Below, one piece after another: positions 34,752 through 44,440 of a DNA stretch of 64,000 nucleotides. Source of the stretch: an uncultured Saprospiraceae bacterium (GTDB taxonomy: Bacteria > Bacteroidota > Bacteroidia > Chitinophagales > Saprospiraceae); NCBI GenBank assembly GCA_937928575.1, contig CALFWW010000118.1, forward strand, positions 1-64,000. Direction: 5' to 3'. Position 1 is the first letter of the stretch. Each line of letters opens with the position of its first letter. Under the pieces are notes generated by a model that did no database searches, was not told the DNA's origin, and saw only the letters and a list, made by a program, of their open reading frames with translations. Made by a program: the position numbers and the translations under genes.

Positions 34752-35921
34752 ATGAAAAATTTAAAATTTATAATTATTCTTTTTTCCCTTTCTGTTTTTA
34801 TGATGACTGTATATTCATGCAGTAAAGATGATGATAACAGTCCTCCTCCAAATCCAGATAACAATACAACTTGCACTGATGGCATTCAAAATGGAAATGA
34901 GACAGGAGTTGATTGTGGAGGTGATTGCGAAGCTTGTGTTAGTTGTATAGACGGCATCCAAAATGGAAATGAAACTGGAATTGATTGTGGAGGCGATTGT
35001 CCGGATTGTCCACCAACAAAAGCAGAAGCAATTATTGGTATTTGGGAAGTTACGGAATTATCACTCAACGGAAATGATTACTTCAGCGAATTCGGTGTAA
35101 GGAAATTGTACTTCAATTTTAGAGCAGATATGTCGTATGAGAGTTTTATTATCAATAAAAATGGGGATTCAGATCTAAATCCTTCAACTTATCAACCTGG
35201 AGCCAATGCTGATATTGAAATCGCCAATTCCGCCGGTAGTGATTTTTATAACTGTGAGTTTTCAAATAATTACATGACGGTCACATTAACAGGAAACAAT
35301 GCTTTTGAGACTGTCGCATTGTTACAAAAAGTTACAGAAGATTTATGTGCTAATAATTCATGTGTGAATACTGTTGAATGTCTTTATGGTCACTGTATTT
35401 GTGCAACAGGTTTTATTGGTGAAGATTGTTCTGGTAAATTAGGACCAGCAGGAGGAATACAAATTTATGATCGAGGGGATAACACTGGACCATTCAGGTA
35501 TATTGAAGTTTCGAGAGTCCCATTTTCGGCTGCAAGTGTTGCATGTCCACAGGGTGGTTTCTTTGATATTTCAGGTCAGCTGGGATATGGTGCTGCAAAT
35601 TGTTTAGATATCCTTTTAACCTGTGGTGAACTAGCAAATGAAGCAGTAACTATCTCTGTAAATCATGAGCAAAATGGTTTTGATGATTGGCATTTGCCAT
35701 CTTCAGAGGAATTGCAATTGGCTATGCCATATGTCAATGAAATCTTTGGTTGTCCAGATAATGGAACAACTCTACTCACTTCAACTCAATCTAATAACAT
35801 TTCTCAATTCTATGCTTATACGAGAAATTGTTTTGATAATGCAGATGACAATAATTGGGGATGGACTACAGTAGAAATGGACCCAGGTGCAGAATTTGTA
35901 GTGGTTCGATATTATAATTGA
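34752..35921 (+). CDS. Lipoprotein with tandem Cys-repeat, EGF-like and DUF1566-like domains
   Basis: A 389-residue protein. The signal peptide ends VYSCSK (Cys about 23). Two near-identical repeats (CTDGIQNGNETGVDCGGDCE and CIDGIQNGNETGIDCGGDCP) are a common Bacteroidota Cys-rich repeat. The next ~110 residues look like a lipocalin-like beta domain (AIIGIWEVTELSLNGN...). An EGF-like segment (CVNTVECLYGHCICATGFIG) follows. The last ~160 residues resemble a DUF1566 domain (FDDWHLPSSEELQLAM and WGWTTVE). The DNA of the two Cys repeats is also nearly identical, so they arose recently. Confidence 0.7.
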   Translation: MKNLKFIIILFSLSVFMMTVYSCSKDDDNSPPPNPDNNTTCTDGIQNGNETGVDCGGDCEACVSCIDGIQNGNETGIDCGGDCPDCPPTKAEAIIGIWEVTELSLNGNDYFSEFGVRKLYFNFRADMSYESFIINKNGDSDLNPSTYQPGANADIEIANSAGSDFYNCEFSNNYMTVTLTGNNAFETVALLQKVTEDLCANNSCVNTVECLYGHCICATGFIGEDCSGKLGPAGGIQIYDRGDNTGPFRYIEVSRVPFSAASVACPQGGFFDISGQLGYGAANCLDILLTCGELANEAVTISVNHEQNGFDDWHLPSSEELQLAMPYVNEIFGCPDNGTTLLTSTQSNNISQFYAYTRNCFDNADDNNWGWTTVEMDPGAEFVVVRYYN

Positions 35922-35986
35922 TAATCCACCAAATTTTATTTTAAGCAAATAAAACGAATTAAGAGTCAAATTTAAGTTTAAGAAAT

Positions 35987-36634
35987 ATGTATACTTCAAA
36001 ATTAATACCCAACCTTTTCGCTATTATACTGCTTCTGGCATTTGCCTTTTCATGTGGCAAAGATAATGAGGATCCAACCCCAACTTATGTCAACCATGAA
36101 GTCGCATTCTTCATTGATCATCAAAGTGTGGTAATTGCACCTCCAGTGTATGAAACAGTAACATATCAAAGACTTTCAAAACCTGAACATAAAGATGGAG
36201 CTACCTTTGAAACTACGACAGAGCAGGTCTTAGTCAAAGAACAGAGTATGGAATATTCCATTTCTAGCGATCATGTTTTCAGCATTATTACCAACATGGA
36301 AAGTGGAGCTACTTCGGATGTCACTTGTAGATCATTTCTTGATGCTATGGATATTGAAGTGACAATTATTCCTGCTGAATATGCAACAGTGGAAAAAGAG
36401 ATAATTGTCCAAGATGGAACTGGTTCTATAATTCCAGCACAATATAGTAGCTATCAAATCGATATCGTAGATTCCGAGGCATCATACACAATTCAACCGA
36501 ACCCAAATCGTAATTCAGAGATTGTCACTTTCAGATTAGAATCAGGTATTTCGGTAAATGATCATATCCAAAGTGAATTAGCTATTCAATCAATTACGGG
36601 ATGTTTAAATGGTGATAGTTATTTGATTCAATAA
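35987..36634 (+). CDS. Putative lipoprotein with PxxYxxV repeat motif
   Basis: A 215-residue protein; the signal peptide ends FAFSCGK (Cys about 24). Three related segments occur: VIAPPVYETVTYQRLSK, IIPAEYATVEKEIIVQDG and IIPAQYSSYQIDIVD. Related PAxYxxV repeats occur in surface proteins of Bacteroidota. Function unknown. Same-strand neighbour of other lipoproteins. Confidence 0.55.
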   Translation: MYTSKLIPNLFAIILLLAFAFSCGKDNEDPTPTYVNHEVAFFIDHQSVVIAPPVYETVTYQRLSKPEHKDGATFETTTEQVLVKEQSMEYSISSDHVFSIITNMESGATSDVTCRSFLDAMDIEVTIIPAEYATVEKEIIVQDGTGSIIPAQYSSYQIDIVDSEASYTIQPNPNRNSEIVTFRLESGISVNDHIQSELAIQSITGCLNGDSYLIQ

Positions 36635-36693
36635 AATTACACTTCTTTTCCTGAAAGTATCGTTTAAAATTTAATAATAAAAAAATATCAATC

Positions 36694-37305
36694 ATGAAAA
36701 ATATTTTCTTTTTAATTGTAGCTGTTTCATTTTTGACAGCCTTCAAATCAAATTCAGAATCGAATCAAATTTTGTCGAATCCAACATTAGAATTACAACA
36801 AAATAAAGAATGTATTAATTATGAAAACTACGTTCGTAAATTTATTACCTATTTGATAAAAGCTCCATTGTCGACAGCTTCCAACGGTGGTATCATTGTA
36901 AAAACTACCCCGGATTTTTCGCATTCAGCTGTTCTTGACAAGTATTCAAGAAAACATCTAATACATTTTCAAGCTATTTCTGGTAAAAATAAATCTGCAA
37001 AAAGAGTGGCATTTACAAAAGAGGTTACTAGTAATAACTCAAAAGTTGAAGTTAAAATTAGTCCTTCAGATATTAAAGAATATAGGAAACGGGCTTTCCA
37101 AGTAAATCTAATAGTTCCAAATATTGATTATTCCAACGTAAGGCATGTTAAAGATATTTATCTAAATCCTTCAAATAATAAAAGGTATATGAAAGTTGTA
37201 ACATTTCAAGGAATAGAATCTATTCACGAAATAGTACTTAGTGAAGGTTCCGCAACTGGTCAAAACTTAGATTATATTGGGTGGAATTATAGATGTTTGG
37301 AGTAA
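36694..37305 (+). CDS. Hypothetical secreted protein
   Basis: A 203-residue protein with a signal-like N-terminus (MKNIFFLIVAVSFLTAFKSN). Lys-rich with beta-strand-like stretches and no recognised motif. It is the last gene before the tRNA-end repeat at 37372, and AT-rich codons are prominent. Confidence 0.5.
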   Translation: MKNIFFLIVAVSFLTAFKSNSESNQILSNPTLELQQNKECINYENYVRKFITYLIKAPLSTASNGGIIVKTTPDFSHSAVLDKYSRKHLIHFQAISGKNKSAKRVAFTKEVTSNNSKVEVKISPSDIKEYRKRAFQVNLIVPNIDYSNVRHVKDIYLNPSNNKRYMKVVTFQGIESIHEIVLSEGSATGQNLDYIGWNYRCLE

Positions 37306-37371
37306 CTAAAATCTTATTTAGGGAGTTAGAGTCATTCATTTGTGACCATAAAGTGTTGATTATCACAGCCT

Positions 37372-37394
37372 TTCAAGTCCTGCCTCCGCTACTA
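37372..37394 (+). repeat. Possible attachment repeat, right copy (tRNA-fMet 3' end fragment)
   Basis: An exact copy of 25175-25197 (TTCAAGTCC...CGCTACTA). No tRNA can be folded from the sequence upstream of it. It is directly followed by a terminator, as a tRNA end would be. Confidence 0.75.
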
Positions 37395-37395
37395 C

Positions 37396-37429
37396 AAAAG
37401 CCTTGTACATTTTTGTGTAAGGCTTTTTT
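37396..37429 (+). terminator. Rho-independent terminator after the tRNA-end fragment
   Basis: AAAAGCCTTGTAC (37396-37408) pairs with GTGTAAGGCTTTT (37415-37427, one wobble), followed by T residues. It was probably the original terminator of the tRNA gene. Confidence 0.75.
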
Positions 37430-37520
37430 AATTAAAACAAAAGAGCGAATGATGTCGCCTATTGAATTCGGAACCGTATAATTGACTCCTATCCACTGAT
37501 AGTGACTGTAGGTTCCAAAT

Positions 37521-37529
37521 CCCCCCCCC
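37521..37529 (+). repeat. C9 homopolymer tract upstream of the CHAT gene
   Basis: Nine consecutive C in AT-rich DNA, 78 bases before the CHAT protein start. Tracts of this kind can change length by slippage and may affect expression. Confidence 0.5.
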
Positions 37530-37607
37530 ACTAAAATTTTAAGATTCTCCCAACTTTATGATTACGTTTTGTATATTTAGGGGACTAACATACAAATTAA
37601 ATCTAAT

Positions 37608-40484
37608 ATGAGAATTCTTCTAGTACTACTTTTACTTTTAGTCCTGTCTATTGATGTCCATGCATATAATGGGGAAGTTGAAAAATTATTGGATCGAGCA
37701 GCATCCTATCTAGAGGGAAATAAACCTAACAAAGCATTGTTTTATATCAAAAAAGCGGAACGGGTTACCAAGCAATCAGCCAATTTTTCTGAACAAGATT
37801 TATTTCCAATATTTATAACATACAGTAGTTGTTATTTGGAATTAAAAGACGTGGAAAAATCTGCGATCAATATAGAGAAAGCGAATGCTATTTTGGAAGT
37901 TAATCCAACAATGGAAATACGAGATAAGGCTGATTTGTGGAATGAGTATGCTAAATTGTATACAGCAAAGAGGGAGTGGGAGCAAGCTGGAGAATTTTAT
38001 TTGAAATATTGTGATGAGGTGCAGGAAGTCTATAAAGGTGATGAGGATATCGAAGCGCTTTATTTGAAGAATAAGATTGAAGTTGGTACTTGCCACTTGA
38101 GAATGGGTAGGATTGTCAGAGCTATCGATATATATGAATGCACATTACCTTTATTTCCTAAAAAAAAATATGTACGGACAAAATATATTACACTTTCGAA
38201 CCTAGGTTATTGTTATGATGAATTAGGTGAGTTTGAAAAGGCTATTGAAAAGTGGGAAAATTGTGAGATATTAAATAGAGATAATAATTTAAAACTGACT
38301 TTATCCACCAACAACCTAGGTGGCTTATACTACGTCACCAAAAAAGATTTTGAAAAGGCAGAGTATTATTTCAAAAAAGTCATAAAAATTATCGACGGTG
38401 ATAAAACTGCGGACAAAGGAATTTATGCGTATGCAGCGAAAAATCTTTGTACCATTTATTTTCAAAATAAAGAATACGATAAAGCTTTCTGGTACATAAA
38501 CATTGCGCTAAAAAGTGCCATGGAAAATTATGGACCCGAATTTGAATTAACCAACGAAATTCTCTCAGAAAAAGGAAGAATTTTAATGATGCGCGGAGAA
38601 ATTGTAGAGGCCGAAAAACTCTTTGCAAAAGCCAATAAAAATCTTGCTATTGATCCCCACGATAAAAGTACTTACGAGAACATTGGATACATCCCTCAAC
38701 TACACAATGTTTTGTCACACCAATCAAAAGCGTATATGGAATTGTATGAGCGCACGAAAGATCTATCCGCATTAAAGCAAGGCAACTTTCTTTCTGATAT
38801 AAATCTTACCATCATAAATAGTGCACGATCTTCTCTTTCAAATGCTGATTCAAAACGAGGTTTAATGTGGTCAGCAAGCGCAGTTTTTCAAGTGAAAATA
38901 AAAATACTGGAATTGTTGTATAAGGAAACAAGTGATAAAAAATATTTAAGTGATGCTTTTGAACTATTTGAAAAGACCAACAACTTTATATTGTTAGAAG
39001 CTGTTTTGAAAGATGAAGTCGCGAATCAGCTAGGCTTGCCACAAGAATTATTGGATCAAGAAATAAATCTGAAATCAAAATTGGCAGAAGCGGAATCAAC
39101 ATTGTATGATGTAGAAACTAAGTATTCAAAAGATACCACAAAAATTAAAGCAGCAGAAGCATTAGTACTGAAGTTCAAATCGAATTATCATGCTTTTTTA
39201 GATACTTTGAAAGTAAACTATTCCAATTATTTTAAATTGAATTATGGAGAAGAAGTCGTTGATATCGATAAATTACAAAATAGCTTTTTGAAGTCAGACC
39301 AAACCTTGATACATTATTACATGTCTGAAGATGAAGTTCATTGTATCGCTATTAATAAAAATGAAGTTGACTTTTTTCATGTTCCAAATACAAAATCTGT
39401 AATTGATAATATTGAAACTTTCAGAGCGGGAATTTTAAAAGCTCATACGGATAGAAATTCTGCTACGGGTCTTGAATCCTTGACAACAGCTAGCCATCAA
39501 CTTTACAACTCCCTAATCAAACCAATCAAGATTCCATTGAATGAGAAACTGATAGTTATTCCAATGGGAGAATTATCGTACATTCCATTTGATGTGTTAT
39601 TGAAAAGTAAGCCTGAAAAGCTCTCAGAATTTTATGATTATCAATTTTTGCTCAGAGATCATGCAATCAGCTATGGGTACAGTTCCACACTTTTATATGA
39701 TGCTGCGAAAAGAAATCATACAAATGCGACTATAGATTTTGTTGGATTTGCTCCGGAATTTAACTCGACAAAAATTGCATCCAATAGATCGGAGTTGGTT
39801 TCATTAGCGCATAATGAATCGGAGGTTAAAAGTATCAATGAAATAATAGGAGGGGATGTATTTGTGGACGAAGAAGCATCAAGAGAAAAATTTGTGGAGG
39901 TATGTAAAGATTACAAAATTCTTCATTTAGCTACTCATGGCGTTTCTAATGCGGATAAGGGAGAAAATAGTTATTTAGCATTTTCAGAATCGCTTCCAGG
40001 AAATGAAAACAGTTTGTTATATGCCAGGGATATTTATAATTTAAAACTCGACGCAGATATGGTCGTGCTAAGTGCATGTGAAACAGCAATTGGAGAAATC
40101 CAACTAGGAGAGGGGATCATAAGTTTGGCTAGAGCATTCACCTACGCCGGAGCACGTAGTAGTCTAACAACACTGTGGCAAGTCAATGATGAAGCAGCAA
40201 GTATCTTAATGCAAAATTTTTATGATGAATTGAAACAAGGAATTCCTAAAGACGAAGCACTAAGAAATGCAAAAGAAGCCTATCTCGAAAAAAGTATGAA
40301 CGAATTTGCACACCCATTTTATTGGTCCGCGTTTATTCCTGTTGGTGATATGAGCGCAATTGAGATAGCGGATAAATCTATTGTTGCTCAATTTGGATTT
40401 ATGGGTATAAGTGGGTTTTTAATGTTAGGAGTTGCTGGTTATTTGTTCTTCAAACGAGATAGAACACTAAAATTCGCAGCATAA
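37608..40484 (+). CDS. TPR-CHAT domain protein (caspase-like protease)
   Basis: A 958-residue protein. The N-terminus is a signal peptide (MRILLVLLLLLVLSIDVHA), followed by ~10 TPR-like repeats at residues ~25-400 (e.g. NLGYCYDELGEFEKAIEKWE and FEKAEYYFKKVIKII). The C-terminal CHAT domain (~600-930) has LATHG with the catalytic His777 and VVLSACETA with the Cys824, plus LARAFTYAGARSSLTTLWQV. A final helix (FMGISGFLMLGVAGYLFF) anchors it, leaving the protease in the periplasm or facing the cytosol depending on topology. CHAT proteins act in proteolytic cascades, including defence. The next gene is convergent. It lies just outside the putative island. Confidence 0.92.
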   Translation: MRILLVLLLLLVLSIDVHAYNGEVEKLLDRAASYLEGNKPNKALFYIKKAERVTKQSANFSEQDLFPIFITYSSCYLELKDVEKSAINIEKANAILEVNPTMEIRDKADLWNEYAKLYTAKREWEQAGEFYLKYCDEVQEVYKGDEDIEALYLKNKIEVGTCHLRMGRIVRAIDIYECTLPLFPKKKYVRTKYITLSNLGYCYDELGEFEKAIEKWENCEILNRDNNLKLTLSTNNLGGLYYVTKKDFEKAEYYFKKVIKIIDGDKTADKGIYAYAAKNLCTIYFQNKEYDKAFWYINIALKSAMENYGPEFELTNEILSEKGRILMMRGEIVEAEKLFAKANKNLAIDPHDKSTYENIGYIPQLHNVLSHQSKAYMELYERTKDLSALKQGNFLSDINLTIINSARSSLSNADSKRGLMWSASAVFQVKIKILELLYKETSDKKYLSDAFELFEKTNNFILLEAVLKDEVANQLGLPQELLDQEINLKSKLAEAESTLYDVETKYSKDTTKIKAAEALVLKFKSNYHAFLDTLKVNYSNYFKLNYGEEVVDIDKLQNSFLKSDQTLIHYYMSEDEVHCIAINKNEVDFFHVPNTKSVIDNIETFRAGILKAHTDRNSATGLESLTTASHQLYNSLIKPIKIPLNEKLIVIPMGELSYIPFDVLLKSKPEKLSEFYDYQFLLRDHAISYGYSSTLLYDAAKRNHTNATIDFVGFAPEFNSTKIASNRSELVSLAHNESEVKSINEIIGGDVFVDEEASREKFVEVCKDYKILHLATHGVSNADKGENSYLAFSESLPGNENSLLYARDIYNLKLDADMVVLSACETAIGEIQLGEGIISLARAFTYAGARSSLTTLWQVNDEAASILMQNFYDELKQGIPKDEALRNAKEAYLEKSMNEFAHPFYWSAFIPVGDMSAIEIADKSIVAQFGFMGISGFLMLGVAGYLFFKRDRTLKFAA

Positions 40485-40523
40485 AAAAATCCCCATCTCG
40501 AATCAACGAAATGGGGATTTTTT
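40484..40523. terminator. Bidirectional terminator between the CHAT and metzincin genes
   Basis: AAAAAATCCCCAT (40484-40496) and ATGGGGATTTTTT (40511-40523) form a perfect 13-bp stem with A/T runs on both sides, suited to both strands. Confidence 0.88.
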
Positions 40524-40539
40524 AATTTATAAATGAGTG

Positions 40540-43500
40540 CTATTGCACGGTAATCTTACCACTAAAAATTCCTTCATCCGTCGTTACTTTCACAAAGTAA
40601 ATTCCAGAAGGCAATTCTTTTCCACCAATCTTGATGGTTTCGTTAGCTTGCGTAAAATTCTGAGAAATCACTTCCTGACCTTGTACATTCAATACTTTCA
40701 CATTCAACTTACCATTGATGGCTTTGTCAAATAGGATATTGAAGTCGTTGGTAGTTGGATTCGGGAATAAAGTAATATTATTGTTGTCTTCCAGATCATA
40801 GGTATTCACTGGTGCATTTGGATCAATCTCAATATCAAACGTCAAAATTCCTAACCATCCACCTTCTTGATCAGATACATTGAAAGTGAAGTTGTCTTCT
40901 GTCACTGCAGATCCATCTTGCAGGTATGCTACTCTAAAGTCATTGATCGCTCCTTGTGTAAACTGTGTTCCAGGTACAACAGGATTTCCATCAAACAATA
41001 AAGTTCCGTAGAGTGGTACATCAATAATGGTGTATAACAAATCATTTGCAGTGTTGTTGTTATCTTCACAAAGCAACAAGTTTTTAACAATCGAGGAAGT
41101 CGCTGAAGGAGGTGTAACTAGAGGATCATTGTTTACCAAAAATGGAGGACTCAATGCTACATTCGAACAAAAATCCAAAGACCAATCGGTCAAATTCCCA
41201 CCTTCTCCATCTGTATCCACGACAGCCATTTTTAAAGTCCAAGTACCCATCGTCGATTCACCATTGAAAGCAGACAATGGGTTTTGAGGTTTGTGAGCTT
41301 GTTGTGTAATCGGAGGACATGGTATGTCAAAAGGTGCTTCATCATCCATCCCAAAATTAAAGGTAGTAGTATTTCCACATAAGTCAGAAAACAACAATAC
41401 TTCTGTTCCAGCCGGACTTGTCAAGGAAACATCAAGGTGTTTCACCAAGTTGTGGTTTCCAATAAAAGAAGCAACGTTTAAATCATTAATCTCCCCGTCT
41501 GTCAAAACAGTAATTGTAGATTCTATAGTCGGCGTACCTTGAAACGGAATATTGATTGGCACATTGTCACTTTCTATATTATTGCAGCTTAAGGACTCGG
41601 TATGGAATGCACCGATTGCCGTCCATTCACCTTCTCCGCAAATATTGCTAGGACGAACTCTCCAGTAATGGATGGTGTTAATATCTAACAATACAGTCAC
41701 ATCATAAAAAGAATTTGTGAAACCGTAATTTTCATCTACTATATCGTTTGGACCAAAAGCTGGATTGGTCGCAATTTGAATATCATAAAACTGTGCATCG
41801 GGTACATCCACCCACTCAAAAGTAGGTGTACCAGCAACACCAGATGTACCTGTAGCAGGACCAGTTAATGCTAAATTGCTAAAATCATTTGAGATGGTCT
41901 CCAATGAAATGGTTCTGTAAGCAGTATCTGCTCCATTCCCCGTAATGATGAAATTGATATCAAAACTTCCTGCGCTTACAACATTTGTTAAATCCAAACT
42001 CAAGTCGATATCTGTACCTGGTGTAACTCCATTGTTGACGAATGTTGGAACTGCTGCAGCTGGTAAACCATCTACAATTTCCACCGTTAATATATCATCA
42101 TAACCATTAAGTGCAAAGGTGCTGAAGGTAATATCCGTAGTCGTCGGTAAACAAAGTTGCTGATAAACAGGACTTACATTTGCTGCGAAAGTAGTATCTG
42201 TTGTCGGTACGATATCAAAATTCGAGTTGGAGATATCAAAAAAGATATTGTCCGCAGCTTCAACTCTGATACGTGCAGTTCCTGTTGAAACATTAGGTAC
42301 CGTAACAAATGCGTTCCCGTCATTTGGTGTATTTTCAACTAATGTGAAAGGATAGGTATAACCTCCATCAGTAGATAATTTTATATTGACAAATTTACAA
42401 TTGACAGGTGCAGCATCGGTGTTGGCAATATCCCACACTACTTCCGTGTATTCTCCAGCTGTCCACGTTGTATCTGTGTTCGGATGTGACACCAAGAAAG
42501 GACCAGCATTTGCAGTCGCATGAAAGGCAACTTCTTCCCATATAGAACCTCCGCCATCTATTCGGTTATCTCTGGCAGTCATTCTAAAGTTCAAATCTCT
42601 CGTGTAGGTAGGAAGTACCTCTGTATTATCATAATTGTTGGTAACAATTTTTTGAAGTCGGGGAAATACTCTGTTGAATTCTTCAGTAGGAGGGAAAGAT
42701 CTAAAAATAGGAGCGTTCCCAGTTGGTGATCCTAAATCACTAAGTGGACCAGTATTGTATTGCTCCCAACAATATGTCAGCGCATCTCCATCAGGATCTA
42801 TCGCTTCAGCAGCTAACTCAAATGGTGTGCTGATAGGAATAAAAAATCCATCTGTATAATTCCAGTCAATCTCTGGATAATTATTTCCATTGGTAATAAT
42901 TTCTCCACAGGTAGCTCCGCCAGCCACCGTTACAAATGACTGTACTTGATCCAAGGATTGTACGTGATAGTATTGAGTACTACCACTGGATATATTTTGA
43001 TTTCCACAAGCACCTGAGTAGGACAAAATAGTCGTTCCACTTCCTGGTTCAAAAGCACTCTCGGAAGCACGTTGTTGTAACGCTCCAGGGCAATTGTCCC
43101 ATGTATGAGAAGCAGAGAATTGGTGAGCAATCTCGTGCGTTAAGATGTTGACTACCGCATTTGTAACAGAACCACCACTACCAAAACAAGTTAGACCAGC
43201 TCCTTTATTATTGGAACATACCGCACCACCTGCAACTCCACCAATTGGAAAATCATCACTAGGATCATTTGGATTGTTGTAAATAACGCAAGGACTACGT
43301 GTAAATAAGTGTCCAATGTCATAATTAGAAGCACCAATATTTGAGTTAAGTGCATCGACATTCAATCCCAACATTAAGGAAGAATCGTCAATATTAAAGT
43401 AAGGATCATCATTTGGATCTAAGAAAATTAATAGGTCGTTATCTTCTGCCAGTGTAAACTTCACAGCGTGCTCTGGCTCAAAATAAGAATTCAAAAGATT

Positions 43501-44223
43501 TGCAGCAGTAACAATATTTGCAAACACTGCATCGAAAGTTTGACCATAAGATTGTGCCCATTCTCCAGAGCAAGCAATTGCTGCGACATATTCTCTTCTT
43601 TGTACGATACCGATAGAGCCGCTTCGCATTTCAATGGCAGGTTTGTCTGCTTTATCCATTGGCATAGAAGCAATGGTGCTCTCCGGAAACACACTACTAT
43701 GTGTTCCACATGAGAAAGTAGTTTCGCTCGGGTGATCTCCCGTCCAATAAGAAATGACGTGACCCGGATGTTTGAATGCATAAGGAGAAATAAAAACAGT
43801 TCCTTCATTTGTTCTCACAGAAGCATGGAATCCATTTACAGAAACATCGAATCGAATGAACTTTGTTCTGTCAGCACTTCTACCCATGTAACATCTTATT
43901 GACGGATATTTCGCAGCAAGAACAGGAGGCATCACCGGATCATAGATCACATCAAAAATTTCATTGGTTCCATCTGGCATTGGAATTTCTAACTGAAGTG
44001 CTTCACCTGCTTCCAATGAATTGGAGTGTGGTGCATTCGCTAGAAAGTTTTCCATATTCTCTTTATCAAATTGAAGCGTACGATATTTAGTCGGTACAAT
44101 ATCTCTACGTGCTTCCGGCGCAAGATTGATATCATTTTCATTTACATCTTGCCAAAAACTAGATTGAGAATAACTTAATTGAATTGAAAAGAGGAATAAT
44201 AAAAGGGGTAATACTCTGTGCAT
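40540..44223 (-). CDS. Secreted metzincin metalloprotease with P-domain and T9SS sorting domain
   Basis: A 1227-residue protein. The signal peptide ends LSYSQ. A reprolysin-like catalytic domain follows: zinc motif HEIAHQFSASH with His363, Glu364, His367, His373. Further on are a fibronectin/Ig-like part (e.g. VEWVDVPDAQFYDIQIATNP region ~800-880), a proprotein convertase P-domain (~900-1010; LKHLDVSLTSPAGTEVLL type, ending TDWSLDFCSN), a cadherin-like region and a C-terminal T9SS sorting domain (LFPNPTTNDF to the end, ~1140-1227). It probably cleaves proteins outside the cell. The gene is single, with ~217 bases of upstream non-coding DNA. Confidence 0.92.
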   Translation of the reverse strand: MHRVLPLLLFLFSIQLSYSQSSFWQDVNENDINLAPEARRDIVPTKYRTLQFDKENMENFLANAPHSNSLEAGEALQLEIPMPDGTNEIFDVIYDPVMPPVLAAKYPSIRCYMGRSADRTKFIRFDVSVNGFHASVRTNEGTVFISPYAFKHPGHVISYWTGDHPSETTFSCGTHSSVFPESTIASMPMDKADKPAIEMRSGSIGIVQRREYVAAIACSGEWAQSYGQTFDAVFANIVTAANLLNSYFEPEHAVKFTLAEDNDLLIFLDPNDDPYFNIDDSSLMLGLNVDALNSNIGASNYDIGHLFTRSPCVIYNNPNDPSDDFPIGGVAGGAVCSNNKGAGLTCFGSGGSVTNAVVNILTHEIAHQFSASHTWDNCPGALQQRASESAFEPGSGTTILSYSGACGNQNISSGSTQYYHVQSLDQVQSFVTVAGGATCGEIITNGNNYPEIDWNYTDGFFIPISTPFELAAEAIDPDGDALTYCWEQYNTGPLSDLGSPTGNAPIFRSFPPTEEFNRVFPRLQKIVTNNYDNTEVLPTYTRDLNFRMTARDNRIDGGGSIWEEVAFHATANAGPFLVSHPNTDTTWTAGEYTEVVWDIANTDAAPVNCKFVNIKLSTDGGYTYPFTLVENTPNDGNAFVTVPNVSTGTARIRVEAADNIFFDISNSNFDIVPTTDTTFAANVSPVYQQLCLPTTTDITFSTFALNGYDDILTVEIVDGLPAAAVPTFVNNGVTPGTDIDLSLDLTNVVSAGSFDINFIITGNGADTAYRTISLETISNDFSNLALTGPATGTSGVAGTPTFEWVDVPDAQFYDIQIATNPAFGPNDIVDENYGFTNSFYDVTVLLDINTIHYWRVRPSNICGEGEWTAIGAFHTESLSCNNIESDNVPINIPFQGTPTIESTITVLTDGEINDLNVASFIGNHNLVKHLDVSLTSPAGTEVLLFSDLCGNTTTFNFGMDDEAPFDIPCPPITQQAHKPQNPLSAFNGESTMGTWTLKMAVVDTDGEGGNLTDWSLDFCSNVALSPPFLVNNDPLVTPPSATSSIVKNLLLCEDNNNTANDLLYTIIDVPLYGTLLFDGNPVVPGTQFTQGAINDFRVAYLQDGSAVTEDNFTFNVSDQEGGWLGILTFDIEIDPNAPVNTYDLEDNNNITLFPNPTTNDFNILFDKAINGKLNVKVLNVQGQEVISQNFTQANETIKIGGKELPSGIYFVKVTTDEGIFSGKITVQ

Positions 44224-44440
44224 AATATTAAGTGTTTTGTCCTATTTTAAAAAAAACGCATTGATAGACTAAAGATACACACTTGCCATACATCAAAAAA
44301 GTAAGGAGCGCTAAGTTTGTCGTTAATTTGCCGCTTTATGGCGAAAAATAAGTCAGCATTTACATTTCATTCACATTTTCAACCATTCAATGTGGGCATA
44401 TGGCGCATTTTTATGAAGGTCAGCTTTCAAATATCACGAT

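Larger units (their letters stand above)
25175..37394. mobile_element. Putative 12.2-kb genomic island at the tRNA-fMet 3' end
   Basis: The segment is bounded by 23-base exact direct repeats of the tRNA 3' end, each followed by its own terminator, as expected when an element carrying the tRNA end integrates and rebuilds the gene. All genes inside point the same way: a LytTR regulator, a sensor kinase, an OmpA-family protein and a run of lipoproteins. No integrase, relaxase or excision gene was recognised, so it would be a decayed or mobilisable element. The alternative is an old tRNA duplication of which only the 3' end survives. Confidence 0.5.

Noticed and set aside
37306-37371. Second tRNA gene before the 37.37-kb repeat
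   Set aside because: Only the T-loop-to-3'-end part matches; no anticodon or D arm can be folded from the upstream bases.
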